From: Nitrosomonadales bacterium
GTDB lineage: Bacteria; Pseudomonadota; Gammaproteobacteria; Burkholderiales; Sulfuricellaceae
Reading direction: 5' to 3'
Length of the DNA stretch: 7,640 bases
Assembly (NCBI GenBank): GCA_003104895.1
Contig: PQAG01000133.1
Coordinates: 1-7,640, forward strand
Position numbers and translations under genes: made by a program. Below are positions 6,091 to 7,640 of this stretch, piece by piece. Each line of letters starts with the position of its first letter. The first letter of the stretch is position 1. The notes under the pieces are model-generated. The model did no database searches and was not told the DNA's origin. It worked only from the letters and a program-made list of their open reading frames with translations.

Positions 6091-7640
6091 AAACTGTAAG
6101 TCATCTGCACCCAGGCAGCGCGCCCTTCTGCCATGGGCAGATCATCGCGGTAATTGGGCGCGGGGTATGCGTAAATGTCGATGGTCGACGGCACCTTGAC
6201 GGCCTGGTTGAACAGGTTCTTGATGCCGGCGCGCAAGGTCAGGCCGCGGGAAGCAAAGTTGAATGCTGTGGCGGTCAGGCCCACCGTGCTGTAGCCAGCC
6301 AGCTTCTCGCGCAAGTCGCCAACTTCGCGCTGGCGCGGGCCGACATGGCGCAGGCGCAGATCCACGGTGTACTCGCTGGCCGGATGCCATTCCATTCCCA
6401 GGTTGAACAGGCGGTTTGCCGCCCCCGGGGTTGGCTGGCCGGTGTTGTAATCTTCGGTACGGATCAGGGCCAGATTGCCGTCCATCTTCAGGGCCGGGCT
6501 CAGCCAGCGCTCGAGTTCAAGCTCCAGTCCCCGGCTGGATGATGCCCCGCTCAGATTGGAATAGCCGCTGGTCTCGTCAAAAATGATTTGCTGCCTGAGC
6601 GCTGAATCGAATACCGTGACCCGCGCCAGCCCCCCGCCCTGACGGTAGGTGTAGCCAAGCTCCCGGGTGGCGATTGTTTCAGGCTTTATCTGGTTGCCAA
6701 AGCGCATTTCATAGAAAGTAGGCGCCCTGAATGCCTCGGCATATTGAACCTTCAGCACATGTCCCGGCGCCGCCTGCCACACTGCCGCCAGGCGCGGCGT
6801 GGTGCTGTGGCCAACGTCGTTGTAACGGTCGTGCCGCAGGCCGGCGGTAAAGGTCAGCGCATCCGTGGCGCGGAACTGATCCTGCAGCGTGAAACTGGAA
6901 ATGAGGCGCTTCTGGTCCAGGTCGAGCCAGTTGCTCGCAGGCTCTCCATTGAACTGACTATTCGCTTCCTCGACGTCGATCTTGTTGAATGCCCAGCCCA
7001 TTTGCCAGGTGTTGCGCCCTTTTTCCCATGCCACGTCAAGCGCTGCGTTGGTCCGCTGTTCCCGGTAATTCAGATTCAGATAAGTGTAATCATCCAGGCC
7101 CATGCCCACGGGGTAGAGGAACATCCGGTCGCGCTGGCGGGTGAAATCGCCCCATCCCAGCCGGAATTCCGCCTGCAATTCATCGCTCAGGGCAAACAGT
7201 TGCCTGGCTTCAACGGAGCGGTGCCGCTGGCGTGTCACAATCCGCTGTTCGCTGGGCGGCAAATAGGAGTTGATGCCGAAATGGTCGCCGGCGCCATCTT
7301 CCAGCCACTGGGCGGTCAGGGAGAATTTCTTGAAGTTCAGGTTTAACAGGGCTGATTTGTAGCCGTATTTGTCATTGGCCAAACCGGGGGCATTCGATAA
7401 TGCGCCAAATCCTTCAGCATATCCGGCATCCTCTCCTGCATGCAGTCCGCCCCCATCCCGCTTCCAGCCGGCAACGTTCAGGCTCATGCCGAACTGGCGC
7501 TCCGCGTCGCTCAGCGCCAGCACGCCGCCGCCAGCAGCGGCGCCCTTGTCCCCAAGCGCCGCAAACACGCGCTGTCCCTGCTTGCGGGTGATGACGTTGA
7601 CTACCCCCATATAGGCGGATTCGCCATACATGACCGAGCC
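6087..7640 (-). CDS. TonB-dependent outer-membrane receptor, partial (5' end beyond window)
   Basis: It belongs to the family of energised outer-membrane channels that import siderophores, haem, cobalamin or similar large ligands through the TonB-ExbB-ExbD system. The visible part begins GSVMYGESAYMGVVNVITRK, matching the end of the plug domain (typical form GSxLYGxxAxxGVINIxT). About 495 barrel residues follow. These show alternating beta-strand character, AFRAPTFYEMRFG (a conserved barrel motif), RELGYTYRQG, and near the end AGIKNLFNQAV, the usual C-terminal signature. The protein ends in MTYSF with the terminal phenylalanine required by BAM-assembled barrels. The frame is open to the window edge, so signal peptide, TonB box and most of the plug are missing from view, not necessarily absent. 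Vitamin B12/siderophore-type receptors are closest in pattern; the substrate cannot be told. It converges on pilR with no evident functional link. Confidence 0.92.
   Translation of the reverse strand, partial: GSVMYGESAYMGVVNVITRKQGQRVFAALGDKGAAAGGGVLALSDAERQFGMSLNVAGWKRDGGGLHAGEDAGYAEGFGALSNAPGLANDKYGYKSALLNLNFKKFSLTAQWLEDGAGDHFGINSYLPPSEQRIVTRQRHRSVEARQLFALSDELQAEFRLGWGDFTRQRDRMFLYPVGMGLDDYTYLNLNYREQRTNAALDVAWEKGRNTWQMGWAFNKIDVEEANSQFNGEPASNWLDLDQKRLISSFTLQDQFRATDALTFTAGLRHDRYNDVGHSTTPRLAAVWQAAPGHVLKVQYAEAFRAPTFYEMRFGNQIKPETIATRELGYTYRQGGGLARVTVFDSALRQQIIFDETSGYSNLSGASSSRGLELELERWLSPALKMDGNLALIRTEDYNTGQPTPGAANRLFNLGMEWHPASEYTVDLRLRHVGPRQREVGDLREKLAGYSTVGLTATAFNFASRGLTLRAGIKNLFNQAVKVPSTIDIYAYPAPNYRDDLPMAEGRAAWVQMTYSF

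Noticed and set aside
6744..7346. 200-codon plus-strand ORF opposite the TonB receptor
   Set aside because: Antisense to a well-supported beta-barrel gene; no ribosome site or family resemblance seen.
1..7640. tRNA/rRNA genes, CRISPR repeats, insertion-sequence ends, integrase or attachment sites
   Set aside because: None could be recognised on either strand; the only gene-breaking signal is the permease remnant, with no mobile-element sequence beside it.

Overview
The window looks like chromosomal DNA of a Gram-negative proteobacterium, most likely a betaproteobacterium (Nitrosomonadales/Rhodocyclales-like). The reasons are GC-rich codon use, a PilS/PilR pair with a PP0621-type small protein just upstream, a long-chain ChrA paired with ChrB, and a TonB-dependent outer-membrane receptor. 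The assignment rests on family recognition only; no search was run.

Layout. (a) Positions 1-71, minus strand: the first 23 codons of a gene that leaves the window, resembling the N-terminus of a SulP-type sulfate permease. (b) Positions 72-257: an AT-rich divergent control region with a good minus-strand sigma70-like promoter and a cluster of ATGTAACA-type repeats in front of chrB. (c) Positions 258-2566: chrB-chrA, a chromate sensing and efflux operon with a 4-base ATGA overlap. (d) Positions 2567-2831: a strong hairpin terminator closing chrBA. It runs directly into what looks like the last ~50 codons of a broken MFS-type permease gene. That remnant carries a good candidate promoter for the next operon. 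(e) Positions 2832-6061: a small membrane-anchored zinc-ribbon-like protein (PP0621 family), then pilS and pilR, the two-component system that controls type IV pilin through sigma54. pilR starts at a TTG that overlaps the pilS stop. (f) Positions 6058-6090: a perfect 10-bp inverted repeat that contains the stop codons of both convergent genes. (g) Positions 6087-7640, minus strand: most of a TonB-dependent receptor (end of plug plus the whole beta-barrel), 5' end outside the window.

How the genes fit together. Chromate is a sulfate analogue that enters through sulfate permeases. A SulP-like gene divergent from chrBA therefore gives a small oxyanion module: import on one side, chromate sensing and export on the other. 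This module abuts an unrelated housekeeping regulatory operon (PP0621-pilSR). The gene remnant and terminator at the boundary suggest that the two were joined by an insertion or deletion. I see no tRNA, rRNA, CRISPR array, insertion sequence or integrase. I found no clearly novel system. The items most worth a second look are the chrA/remnant junction, the divergent control region and the shared-stop hairpin.
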